A DNA stretch of 64,000 nucleotides from Hymenopus coronatus (taxonomy: Eukaryota; Arthropoda; Insecta; Mantodea; Hymenopodidae), in the NCBI GenBank assembly GCA_030762935.1, contig CM060887.1, forward strand, positions 16,174,501 to 16,238,500, given 5' to 3'. This document shows, in pieces, positions 24,028-37,606 of this stretch (the first letter of the stretch is position 1; the number at the start of each line of letters is the position of its first letter). The notes beneath the pieces were generated by a model, which was not told where the DNA came from, ran no database searches, and was given only the letters and a program-made list of their open reading frames with translations. The position numbers were made by a program, and so were the translations under genes.

Positions 24028-25060
24028 CCCACATAATTTTAGGTTATTAAAATATTGGGTAACTGAGTTTACAACTTCATTCATTTGTATTTCCAATGTG
24101 ACATCATTATTCTTAAAACCTACTGTTGTATCATCAGCATAGAGACTTAATCTAGTACCATTGGGTATTTCATTGATAATATCACTAATGTACAATATAA
24201 ATAACAATGGTCCCAAAATAGAGCCCTGAGGAACTCCTTCCTGATACTTTGAGAGATAAAAATTCCATCTTTGCTATTCAACTCTGTGAACTGAGTTCGA
24301 TTAGTCATGTAAGATTCAATAAGGTCATGTGCAATGCCTCGTATTCCAAGATTATATAATTTGCTGAGAAAAATCTTTTTGTCTACACAATCAAATGCTT
24401 TAGTGAGATCCAATAAGACACCTGCAGTGTAACTGCCACTATCAATTGCATCGGTTATGTATTCAATGAAGGATGATAGCGCAGATATTGTTGACTTGCC
24501 TTGAAACCATTTTGATGAGCAGGTAATAATTGATAATGTTTGAGAAATTTGACAATTCGTGAATACATTATTTTTTCAATTATTTTTGAAAAAGTTGGCA
24601 ATATCGAGATAGGCCTGTAATTATCAATTTCCATTTTGTTGCCTTTTTTTAAAAATAGGAATGACTCTGGCTCTTTTTAAATTATCAGGGAATATTCCTG
24701 TTGATAGGATTGTATTAATAATGTCAACAATGGGATTGACAATAGCATACTTGCATGCTTTTATCGTTTTGATAGGAATTTTATCATAACCTACACTACT
24801 AGTTGATTTGAGGTTGCTTATGATATTAAGGACTTCAGAGTTACTTGTTGGTTCCAAAAATATGGTCTGAGTAGTGTTATTTCTTTCAGAATTATTCACA
24901 TTTTTGTGGAACACATTTTTAGCAATGTTGGTCCCTATAGAAATAAAATGATTATTGATTAAATTAGCAATTTGTTGAGGCTGGTGTACTGGATAACCAT
25001 CCTGGGTAATTGTAAAGTCATTTGTGTTAGAGGATTTTGGTTTGCCAAGAACATGAAAAT
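23062..25060 (-). mobile_element. LINE (jockey/CR1-like), 5'-truncated, broken ORF2
   Basis: Non-LTR reverse transcriptase read on the - strand. 24624-24914 gives the RT N-terminus (SVGYDKIPIKTIKACK, FPDNLKRARVIPIFKK). About 24420-24620 holds YRPISILPTFSKIIEK. 24240-24413 gives DLTKAFDCVDKKIFLSKLYN. A frameshift near 24235 precedes GVPQGSILGPLLFILYISDI and the catalytic YADD at 24130-24141. 23280-23950 gives the downstream part (LGITVDSKLTWNEH) and a C-terminus ending YYSIDEFLN. A poly(A) tail lies at 23062-23072 on the + strand as T. The endonuclease domain is absent. A 40-nt homopolymer (23985-24027) interrupts the frame after the YADD domain. Confidence 0.9.
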
Positions 25061-25070
25061 CATGATCTGA

Positions 25071-25879
25071 TTTTTAGTTTCTCTACACGTACTATGTACA
25101 TAGAGTATAAAAATTTGATACCAAGATTTCACCAGAAATATGTTTTAGGGTCCCCTGCATCAAAAAAAAAAAAAAAAAAAAAAGCATTTTCACAAAAAGG
25201 TATCTGTGAACACAATAACTCGAAAATGAAAAGTTGGTAAAATACCAAACTTGGTATTTAAGTTAAGTATCTTCCAGGGATGTGACGCAGAGATTTTGAG
25301 AATAATCCCCCACCCCAAACTACTCTTTACATAGAACTTTTTTCGAAAATGTTGATTTCCTCCAAAATGGCTCTAACGATTTTGATTAAAACATATATTA
25401 AAGAAATTTACCTGACAAAATGTATATCTTGAATTTTCTGGAAATAGGCTTTGAAGACTACTTTGTTCTGGACAAATTATACAGACTTTTGCATAACTGC
25501 TAAACCGTGAGAGATGGACAAAAACTTACCACACAAAAATGTAGAGCTCAATAAAACACAAATTTGTTAAATAAATTTTTTTCATGGGGTTGACCGTTTT
25601 TTTTTTTTTTTAGATTTCTGTTGTTTTTTGTTTCAGCTTTAAAAAATTATACTTTTCTCACACAGGACTTTGCCAACTCCTGTCCAAACAAAGGAACCAG
25701 CTTTTGAGTATCACTTTAACCTATGGTACTCCCTTATTTCGTTTCTGCTAACACGGAAGCAATTAATAACACTATTTATGCTAATTTTTTTCGATTAGTA
25801 TTAAATAAATAGAACAATAAGCTTTATAACAACAATTTGTTGCAGAGATGTAGTGAATGGAACACATCAGATTTTTATT
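25071..25879 (+). repeat. Family A repeat copy inserted in a transposon-protein relic
   Basis: Begins TTTTTAGTTTCTCTACACG with a shortened palindrome and ends AACACATCAGATTTTT. Its right end joins the relic coding sequence directly after the codons for QNKN, which fixes the element terminus to within the T-run. An A-run at 25162-25182 sits inside. Confidence 0.85.
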
Positions 25880-26700
25880 TTGAGTGCTGCAGTTATCACG
25901 CCATATAATTAGTTTTTTCTTTGACATTCTATTGGAAACAGAATTTAGTACTTTAAAGAGACATTCTATTTTGTTTGAGCTTCTACCACCTACACCTTCA
26001 TGCCAAAAACACAACGGTATCACTTGTCATGGATATGGATGCCATAGTTGCCATGACAGCTGTCTCATATAAAACATGTCTGGGTGAGTGTGTTAGAATG
26101 CCTGTTGCAAGTCCACTTACAAAGTACATGAATCTTTACTGTCTTTTTTTATACATTCAGCCACCTTTTTAGCTTTCATAGGATGTAGTTGCAACAGTCT
26201 TTTGGCTTGTTTCTCCTTTAATCTGTAAGTTATGTAGGTCACACTTATGTGTCTGTTCTAGGATGCCAAAAGCTGAGATGTGAAAAGTGATGCAAAAACA
26301 CTTCTTTAATATAATTACTCTTCTTTCTGGATGTTTAGCTTTAACTGCCTCATAAAACCTATTAATGTTGAGGTCTGGAGACATATTCTTTGCTTGACAT
26401 TTTGGGAGTAGTGACCAATGTCTCTTGCTATTGAATTTATATGTTCTTTGATCTGGTGTAGGTCATGATCTGAGTACTTGTGAACTTGGGCTGCTCCTCT
26501 ACCATCATGGTATGCTGTATCACCAATCTTCTCTCCCCCCCCCCCCCCTACTGGCAGCAAAAATATTCATGAACGCACATTTACAGATCCGTTTATGATC
26601 TCCCTCACCATAAGACATATATTTACATGCTTTGTAGGCAACTTTCTTCAGGATTCTTTCCATTCAGTCTGCAATTCACAGAGATGACAGTCAATCCCAT
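25880..26700 (-). pseudogene. N-terminal part of the DNC-x-QNKN transposon-associated protein
   Basis: Read on the - strand with frameshifts: HKRICKCAFMNIFAAS near 26600, a C-run (26537-26549) that breaks the frame, then IKEHINSIARDIGHYSQN (about 26430). LSPDLNINR and KAKHPERRV follow with DTCDLHNLQIK-like sequence near 26220-26370. FWHEGVGGRSS and LIIWRDNCSTQNKN come last at 25880-26020. The motif order agrees with the uncharacterised family named above. Coding sequence stops at QNKN where the family A copy is inserted and resumes at 23061. No terminal repeats were found. Confidence 0.6.
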
Positions 26701-29700
26701 TCATTTTCAGCGTAAAATTTTTCAAAAAGTCATTCCTTCATTTGGGGTGAAATTAATGTACAATAGATGAGTTACAGAGATTCTGAAAAGACAATGATAG
26801 ACAATATTACAATTTCCAAATGTAAACATGTTGCCTATAATCAGAAAATATAATAAGATAACCTCAAAACCTATCTCATTGTTTGATTTAATCTTCATGG
26901 GTATTTCCTTCCCATGCTGAGTATATAAATGTGATAGGATTTAACAGCTACTCTCAAGTCATGCTCGTGCTTTCTTTTAGTTACTAGTGCTTCTGTTATT
27001 TCCCTTTCCTGAACTATACATATTGTTTTCACTATAAATTGTACTGCCAATGAAGAAACACAGGTGACAAGCTACAAAATGCCAGGAGTTAGCAGAAGTG
27101 TAAATCTCTATGTCCAGTATAGCCAACTCTGCACTGGCCTGTTTAGCATGAACAAGTCATAGGAGTAACCTCTCATGCCATCTACGAGCCTTAATAGCAC
27201 CTATATCAGCAATCATTGAAGATTGCCCTTTTATTATGTAAAATCCCAGTTCACATACCACCAAAAAATACAAAAAACAATTCATTCAAAAATGACGCTT
27301 AGCCCCTTTTCTGATAACCCTTCAATTATAAATTGTTGCTACAGTGAACCTTAAAATGAAACCAGAAGTATATTTGTGTTTTCTAGGATTAATAATAGTG
27401 TAAGAAAAATAACTTAAGCCCTGTGCTCTATGATGTATAACATACCCAACATTTAAGAGACACATTTGAAGGTTAAAATAGCTTGTAAACATTGTTAATG
27501 AACTGTATACAGAAGAAAGTAACAAAGAAATATATCAATGTCATTTAGCAACATTAACCATGTTGGAAAATCCTGGAATTAGGATATGTAGTGGATTCTT
27601 ATGTGGCCTTTAGATGGTACAGCTTATAATTTGGATTATAACTACTAATTCTAACACCATCTACAGCAATAAAATGTACATACACTGAGAATCATGTTTT
27701 TTACTTGTGTAACATACACATTAATCAGTCTCTTGATTGGATAAAGAATTAAAATCTCCCAAAAATATTTCAGGATACCTTGACTCAAACTGCGATGTAG
27801 AATTTACTAAGTATCTTTTAACTTTTCGGATTCTTGGATCTAATTTTACTTCAGAAATTTTCTGTTTGGTGGATTTAGGTTCAACTTTTTTTTGTTTCAC
27901 TTTGGTATAACACATTTTTGCAATATTTACAAGATAGGCTTTAAAGATTTTCTAAAAGAGTACTGGCAATTTTCTGATACTGCAGATACCACACTTTAGT
28001 TTAGGGAATTTTGGCTTTTGTCTCTTTGATGTTTCCTTGGTAGGTACATTACAGCCTCAACAGTAAATTTGTATATTATTTGCACCAGTTGCAAAAGCCA
28101 ATTAAAGTAATGCAATCCTCTATCGTAAAACTGGGTTAATCTGAAAAACTCAAAACAATGCATTTATATCACACCAATTCAATGATTTGCATTACTTGCA
28201 GACTAAAGACCGGCAGAACTGTGGTTCAAATATCAGCTATGCTATTGAATTTTTTAGACTAATATTTTTACCTTTATAATAATTAAAAATGGAGATTCTG
28301 GCTCCCAGCTGTTTTAAAAAATTTGGTGGGAGGGGGGGTTAGGTTCCAGTAACATAATCCATTTCTGTATAGGAAGGTAATTTTTCATATGTTCTGTTTA
28401 TGAATGAAGCTTGGTAAGGATAAACAGTTGTGTATTAAAAAACTTTCACAAGATTTTAACATAATACAAGTGTACAATAAGACCAGCCTATATATGTATG
28501 ATGTTGCATAAACACAAAGATGATTTCATATGACTGCAATAACTATGCCCTTGACTTCAGATGAACTTCAGTGCTCCAAATGAACAAATTGCAGGAAGCT
28601 CAAATTTAAGCGTAAATGTAGCATTCTGCTCTACATTTTAATGTGGTTCAAGTACATTTTCCTCAGCTGGATGGTGCAGTTGAATGAGACAAAGCTGCAG
28701 GCTAAATCCAGCAGCAGAGGTGTGTTTAAATTCTCACATCAGAAGATTCTTGACATATTAAAGAACTTAGACATCAAATTCTTGCTTAGTTGATTACCTT
28801 GTCTTGAAATAACATTTCCATTTCTGACCCCAGCTAATTGCCATTTCAAACATTTTGTTTAGCTGCATTCTTCCTCTGCTTTGGTGTCAAGGTTTGTAAG
28901 TTACTAGACGAGAGCATGTTAGCGAGACTAGAAATGAATGTTTTCCACTCACTTTCCACCATAATGGTTGCCTATTCTTGGTTGCTTGTACAGAGAACAT
29001 AGTGTTTTACAAAAAAGGAGACACATACCATGTTTAGCCATTTAGAAGGTAACTTCAACTGCATTGTAAGTGTTTTATGGTTCATTTCCACCAGTGTTCT
29101 GCTCTCGAAAACAGATTTTGGTCACAACTGGTTACTCTTCAGCAACTGAGCATCCTCTCATACCGAACTCCCTAATCTTTGTTCTGGTGAATAGATTTAT
29201 CTATTGCAACTGTTCAGTTTCAATATGCTTTCCATTTAGTTTCTGGAAAGTTATAACCCATTAGAAAGCTCAATAGACATGAAAAATTCAGTACTTTGGC
29301 CAGGGTTCCAACCATGGAACTTTGGCTCGCTGTAGTGAAGCAACCCTGGCAAAATATATTTGTGCATTAAATTTACCCTTTCTCCATGTATTCATTGAAA
29401 TTATTGTACAATGATTTAGTAATTTTTTTTGTGTGCCTTGGAACTATAAATAAAAACTTGTGGGCCTTGATGCAGTTGTCATGGGTTTCCATTGTGAAAC
29501 CTGACAGTTTCATGCAATGCTGTGGTGAACATCATCTTCAGAGGATATGTGAATATGCTGCTGAGATGTGGCAGTATTTATAAAGGTTGATCGTCGCGAA
29601 ACTTTGCAGCCTTACCTGAAGTGCAGCTGTTGAGGGGAAGGGGAGAATCAAGAGGAGCAAGAGTGCATATATCATTTTCTGCTCTGTGTGAAGTAATTCT

Positions 29701-30522
29701 TTCTAAGGCAATAATCCCTATAGGATTCAATTTGAGCCCTTCCTATTTTTTATTTATATTGTTGGGTTTTTTTATGACTTCTCTATATGGACTTTGAAAA
29801 TAGTGTGGGGTTGTAGAGAGAACCTCTGTTCTGTCATGCATCATGTCATCCAATGAGAACCTCTGCAACAGCTGACAAATGACAATTTCTTTAATGTTCA
29901 GATATTCTTATTTTTATACTCCATTTAGTAGTTCCAAAGTAAACTTTTCCACAGCTGCAATGGAATTTTATACATGCCAGCTGTTGTAAGCAGATCATAT
30001 ACATCCTTAACAGAGAATAATTCTTGGGCCTATATGTAGTCTTGAGTTATTTAATATCTGCCTATGAGGTTGGTCACATTTTGGATATATGGTAGCCCTG
30101 CTAAGTTTGGGAATTTGAATTTATCATTAAAACTTTGCATTTTAAATTTCATGCTTATTGCCCTTTTCATACCAGGGAAAATTTTACAGTTTTAAACAAA
30201 TATGTGCATATGAGTGTAAATCTGTCCATGCAGGCACAGATGTGCTTTGGTTGGACATTCTGAACCTATACCTAGTGCAGTGAAATGTTAGTGAATCTCA
30301 GGAAATTCACTTTTTTATTGAAATTTTGTGAACCAGATTTAATATTTAAAAGGGGCAAAATTGCAACTTTTAAATCTAATATGTTAGTGTTCTATTTTCG
30401 TACATAAACATTAGAAATGGATATGGAAGAAAACAATATAGTTCAAAACTGAGTACTAAAGTAACTTAAAACAATTTGTACCATTATATAATTGATGAAC
30501 ATTCAGTAACAGTATGTCTACT
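26701..30522. other. No confident feature
   Basis: Intron DNA. Faint tRNA-like stretches near 28205-28240 (GTGGTTCAAATATC) and 28675-28735 could be worn SINE heads. A - strand frame of 64 codons at 27721-27915 is unrecognised. Confidence 0.4.
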
Positions 30523-30534
30523 CATTAGACACAA

Positions 30535-30834
30535 GTCGCCTTCCGTGATGTAGTGGTTACCATGCTAACTTCATATACCCAAGGTCGCGGGTTCAGACCT
30601 GGTGGAGGACGATGGATTTTTTCGGGCATAAAAATCCTTAGCATGGCTTCCTTCGGAAGGGAAGTAAAGCTGTGGGTCCCATGTCGTAGATTTACGGCAC
30701 GTAAAAGAACCTCAAGCGTGATAAGAGAGGCCTCTGAGCAAAATTAAGCGGTCTTTCATGCCCAATATAGAATGGGACGCTGAGAACCAAAGCAGTTAAA
30801 GAGCGTCCATAAATAACAGGCCATTTCCATTTTT
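30535..30834 (+). repeat. tRNA-Val-like SINE with 12-bp target duplication
   Basis: Flanked by a perfect duplication CATTAGACACAA (30523-30534 and 30835-30846). The head has box A GATGTAGTGGTTACC and box B GGTTCAGACCT, in a layout like tRNA-Val. The body carries GGCTTCCTTCGGAAGGGAAG and CCATGTCGTAGATTTACGGC, shared with the copy at 32.4 kb. It has no long A tail. It is the cleanest SINE in the window. Confidence 0.92.
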
Positions 30835-30846
30835 CATTAGACACAA

Positions 30847-31545
30847 ATCATAATTTGTTCATAATTCAGCAGCTCTTAATTTTTTTGTGTTGTGAAACAA
30901 TAGAATCTGATTCCACACTTTCCTCTATTTTCTTTCTATACTTAATAAATGCAGAAATGGGAATGCAGGGTTGTAGTAAAAGTCGAGTAGCAGTGGAGGA
31001 TGATATCTCAATTGGATACATATTGTGAAAGTAGAATATAAATGTTTTTTAATAAGACTCTTTTAGATACTCTGATTCGCTACTTCTTTGCTGTATCTGA
31101 TTTCTTTAGACCTTTATAAACTTTTAAGTCTTAAGCCGAGACAAAACATGGTACAGTCAGGAATGGACAAAACCGCTTCATGTATATTCTTGTATGGTCA
31201 AGGATAAACAAACCATTGTCTGAATCAAGAAATGACACTCTTTGTCCAGTATGTCTGGAAAATATTTTAAAACTTTGTTCAATTGGTTAGATACTATGGG
31301 GAATTTATTATTTTCATTATATTGACATTTTCATAGTACTGATGATTGTAAAATTGAAATAATCTAACATAAACTTTTATGGAGATACAGAAAGAGAAGT
31401 TTATTCACTGAACAGAGAAATATGTTAAAGTGGCATTTGTAAAACAGTGACTGCATTAACATTGTGCGACAATGCAACTTGATAATGGAAAAGAGCATTG
31501 TTTATTCCCAAGACTATTAAAGATGCAACAAACTTCATAGAATTT
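30847..31545. other. No recognised feature
   Basis: AT-rich intron sequence. Confidence 0.5.
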
Positions 31546-31640
31546 AATTCAAAATCTTCTCGGGCTTCTAGCCAGGTAAAAACTTGGCTTGACACCAACG
31601 TTTCGAAGAAGATTTTGAATTAACACGTTGCCAGGAAAGC
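31546..31640. mobile_element. Penelope-type terminal repeat fragment
   Basis: GGCTTCTAGCCAGGTAAA, CTTGGCTTGACACCAACG and TTTCGAAGAAG in order, bounded by a short repeat TCAAAATCTTCT/AGAAGATTTTGA that forms an inverted pair. Same layout as 2264-2352. It lies about 100 bp upstream of a coding exon acceptor. Confidence 0.4.
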
Positions 31641-31740
31641 TTCAGTTCTTATTTTCATAGAATTTTGTTTCCTCTGTGTATATGCTCATTAAAGGAGCAT
31701 ATTGCAAGTGCTTCCAATATAAAATTTCTTAATGTTTCAG

Positions 31741-31878
31741 GAAGGGTGATTACCATCGATACTTAGCTGAATTCGCCACAGGAAATGACAGGAAAGAAGC
31801 TGCAGAAAACTCCCTGGTTGCATATAAGGCAGCAAGTGACATCGCAATGACTGAACTGCCCCCCACACATCCAATCAG
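31741..31878 (+). CDS. 14-3-3epsilon: 14-3-3 epsilon, internal coding exon (about residues 124-170)
   Basis: The acceptor is AATGTTTCAG ending at 31740 and the donor is CAG|GTAAAA. The first base completes Met124, then [36 protein letters not shown] and TELPPTHPI follow with a split Arg codon. R130 and Y131, which contact the phosphate of bound peptides, are in YHRYL. Nothing is truncated. Confidence 0.97.
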
Positions 31879-32402
31879 GTAAAAGAAGAAGAAAGATATT
31901 TTATCATTGTATTTTATAACGTAGTATGTATATCTGTGAACAGAGCATAAGCTAATCAAAAAATTGAATGTTATAATTGGATAATGTGCAATAATTTTGT
32001 ATTTTTATTAGTAGGGACATAACTCATGTGATCTTAGGATTAATCTTTCCCTCTCCTTTTCAGTCAGGCCTTTTCATGTTTTGACAAGCAGTGTGACATC
32101 GAATGCATTTTCTGAACATGGATAAATGACATGGCTTACATAGAGTAGAGCTTAAAGTGAAAATTAATTTTAATATGGCATGTACACTTTTTCTATACCC
32201 TTCTCAGATTAAGAAATAAGCCCATAAACTGTGTTACTGTTAACCTGTATTTAAACAAAGATTGGGTGAATGCGCGACTATCTTTTTCTGTTAAGTTCAG
32301 ATGCAGGAAGGTGACACCATTTATGACCCTGCCTAGGAAAAGATGCCATTTCGGAACTTGTAATTTTACAGAAGTGATCATGAACTATATTTTGTGTGTC
32401 CT

Positions 32403-32676
32403 GTCGTCCTCCGTGGTGTAACGGTTACCATGCTGACTTCATATACCCAAGGTCGCAGGTTCAGATCTCGCGGAGGACGTGTAAAAATCCTTAGCATGGC
32501 TTCCTTCGGAAGGGAAGTAAAGCCGTTGGTCCCATGTCGTAGATTTACGTTAAAGAACCTCAAGCCTGATTGAGAGGCCTCTTAGCAAAATTAAGTGGTC
32601 TTTCGTGCCCAATATAGAATGGGATGCTGAGAACCACAGCAGTTAGTGTCCATAAATAACACACCTTTTACATTTA
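32403..32676 (+). repeat. tRNA-Val-like SINE, second copy
   Basis: Same family as 30535-30834: CCGTGGTGTAACGGTTACC (box A), GGTTCAGATCTCG (box B), the GGCTTCCTTCGGAAGGGAAG core and GGTCTTTCGTGCCCAATATA. It is flanked by ATTTTGTGTGTCCT on the left and the same word with one extra GT on the right, which I read as a slipped target duplication. A short internal deletion after the tRNA head distinguishes it. Confidence 0.9.
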
Positions 32677-33239
32677 TTTTGTGTGTGTCCTTAGCATGCA
32701 GATTTGCATCACGGTGAAAATGCCCATTTTTATAAGCCTATGTGTAGCAGAAAAGGAGTGTCAATTCACATTGGAGCTTTAACATTGGTAAATTGGTCAG
32801 TTTTTTAAATTTCTTTCTGCTTCTGATTTTACGCTTTTCATTGTCTTCAATATTATGTATTACATTTCCTAAATTCAGCTTAACATACACAAATTAAATA
32901 ATTAATCTTCAAAATAAATGTGAATTGAATTATAACATCAGGTTAAAATCGAGTTACATCTTACATTGGATTGTATAGTTTAAGTGAAACATTTTCATTG
33001 TAAAAATAAAAATTCCAATTTTGCAAGTGCGATAATCTAGGAAATACATTTTGTTCTTGAATGCTATATTTGACACCCAAGAATTTATTGTTGCCAAGGT
33101 TGTGAATCCCTTTAACTGTCAAGATGAACACATTCTGAAGCTTTGTTAATAAAAATTGTACTAGAAGTTCTTAGAGAAGAGCAGAAATATCTATGTCCTT
33201 GTCTTTAAGACTATGATTTTCAACGTGGATTATAAAGTA

Positions 33240-33710
33240 TAATGCATTGACCAATTTACAACAACATTTGGAGATGAAGCTCCATCCTTTGCCACTGTGA
33301 AATGCTGGTATAATGAGTTTATTTATGACTCGTGTGCTTCTGATGAAATTTGTGAAGATTGTCCAAAATCGTAAAACATTGATGCTGTGTAAAAACAGAG
33401 TGCAAGATCATGCAACATATTGTGAGATAGAGGCAACCCTAGGCTTTAGTTCCACCAGCATATGTAAACTATTGCATGATCATTTAGCCATTAAAAAAGT
33501 TTGCTCTCCTTGGATCCCACATAATTTGACACAATCTCAAAAGAATGCCCATGTCAATTGGTGCACACACATGCTCAAGAAATGCAATGGTGGGGCTTCA
33601 AAAGATGTATAAGATTGTAACAGGTGATGAATCATGACTCTCTGCATATGAGCTGGAATGTAAACAGTCGATTGTATTGATTCAAAATGAATCAATGTAT
33701 TCAAAGTAAG
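33240..33710 (+). pseudogene. mariner transposase relic, second type
   Basis: Broken frames give ECIDQFTTTFGDEAPS (about 33243), then REIEATLGFSSTSICKLLHD-like and AIKKVCSPWIPHNLTQSQKN (33420-33545). HVNWCTHMLKK and KIVTGDES follow near 33610-33630. This is the DNA-binding to first catalytic Asp portion of a SETMAR-type mariner transposase. The catalytic second half is missing and no TIRs were found. It differs from the mariner at 16-17 kb. Confidence 0.8.
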
Positions 33711-35838
<2,128 letters not shown>

Positions 35839-36437
35839 CAATTTTTGCTATATATTCTGTTGTTTCAATTGAACTAGGATCATTTTCATGCTTAAAGAAC
35901 TGATTTAGAATCATTTTAGAGATTTAACATTATTTTATATCAGTTTTTATACAGTTGAGCAGTCGTTATGAAATAGGTATACTATAAAAATTATAAAATG
36001 GAAGCCATGTGAAAAATCATAAAATTGCCACCAGTCCATTCTGCATTTGATCAAGGGGTCATTGCATGTCATTTCATCCTGCTTTTGAGGAAAATGTAAG
36101 CCCATTGTACAGATTTTGGTCAAAAATCTGTGAACATCAACTGGTACAAGTGAGGTAGTCAAAGAGATTTGAGTATATGTAAAGTGACAAACCTGATGCC
36201 ATATTCTAAAGGCATTCTTAGAAGAGGTAGAATGAATTAAATGTGTATAAAGAAGTATTTCATACTCCAACATTATTTTAACTTTCTTTCCCATGTACTC
36301 CAGGCACTCTCTCTTCAAGCCCACTAAAGAAATAAAGAACTGCAATTTTTACAATATATATTTTTATATGTGGCATTTTCTGTGGAATTGTGGGTTGTGT
36401 ACACAACCCATTTTGTTAAGACAGGAACAGTAATCAG

Positions 36438-37606
36438 GAGCCTGTTTCATAAAGCTTACAAATTACAAGTCACAAGCTGTGAATTCACTAGTTGGATGAA
36501 TTTGTTTCATAACTTTGATACTTAAAGACCTCATTAGTCATTTTTTTATTTCAGTGGTATCACACAATCTCTGAACAAGATAATAGCATTTCCAGAACAC
36601 TGCTGTCTTGCATGCATCAGTATATGCAATAAAGAACAGAATGAGGGCAACTTTCATATATGGAGAGTGAAGAAATGGCAACCTAAGCCAACAGAAATTG
36701 TGAATAAAATACAACAGAAAGAGAAATGTAACTCAGATGCATGTGAATACCAATCTCAAGATTCTCTTTAAACAGTATGTTTTAAAACTTAAATGTTGAC
36801 TGTGTATAATGTAGATGTCTTCAAACAATTTAACTGCTAGGTTGAGAAAATCAACATGCTTGAAACTATGGCAGAACCGTTATTATTCTTTACTTCAGTG
36901 TCTGAAAAATATTAGTAGTGTTCCTTTTTTGTTTAGTTTTGCAATACAAGGTGGTGTTATAACATTTCACTTGCACATATTTTAAATCATTTGAGACATA
37001 AGTTTGCATTCAAAAGAAAGTTAGGAGATTAGTTTCCAATAGAATATACTTCAATCGAGCTTCATAAAAGTTTGTAATAAGAAAAATCATGATCACTGCT
37101 AACAGTGACTTAGTATTTTATAGTTCATATTAATAAAACTTTTTTTTGAACTGTAGGGCTTTTTAATGTTGATTTTATAATTTAATATTAAACACTCTTT
37201 CACTCTCACATTCAACTTTGGCCTCTGTGGAGTATAAGGAATAATTCTGGTTAAAGAAATATTCCAACACCCCAGCCAGGAATCGAACCTGGGACCTCTG
37301 GGTCGAGAAGCCAGAATGCTGACTACTCAACTGCAGAGGCAGCCTTTTGAAGATTTGTCTCACCATAAATCTTTTCATTTAACAAATGATCAAAAGTTAC
37401 ATCCTTTGGTAAAAACTGAAGATATTTTATTGCACATTTAAATAGAGAGAGATTCGGTACAAATGATCTAAACACTTTGGAAATTGTATGATTATACAAA
37501 GACTTACTTATGAAGTAAGCTTTATGAAATGAAACCAAAAATCTGTTGTAGAAATGCACTTGTGGTTTATAATTTGTGATCAGTGTTATGAAACAAAGCC
37601 CAGCTT
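36438..37606. mobile_element. MITE-like or DNA-transposon remnant with ~40-bp inverted ends
   Basis: The left end GCCTGTTTCATAAAGCTTAC then AAATTACAAGTCACAAG matches the complement of the right end GCTTTGTTTCATAACACTG then ACAAATTATAAACCACAAG. Further copies of TTTCATAA/TTATGAAA words occur inside (36507, 37515). No transposase is visible. A SINE at 37200-37345 is embedded, which makes the insertion order clear. Confidence 0.55.
37200..37345 (-). repeat. SINE, GCCTCTG family
   Basis: On the - strand: CTGCCTCTGCAGTTGAGTAG (box A degenerated), CCCAGGTTCGATTCCTGGC (box B, T-arm intact), TTTAACCAGAATTATTCC and CCACAGAGGCCAAAGTTG. Same family as 8.0 and 17.2 kb. Confidence 0.85.

Larger units (their letters stand above)
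21301..31740 (+). other. 14-3-3epsilon: 14-3-3 epsilon intron, 10.4 kb
   Basis: GTAAGT donor, TGTTTCAG acceptor. It carries an (AT)n run at 21823-21846 and the nested transposon relic, LINE, family A copy and SINE listed below. 21301-22489 otherwise shows nothing I can name. Confidence 0.9.
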
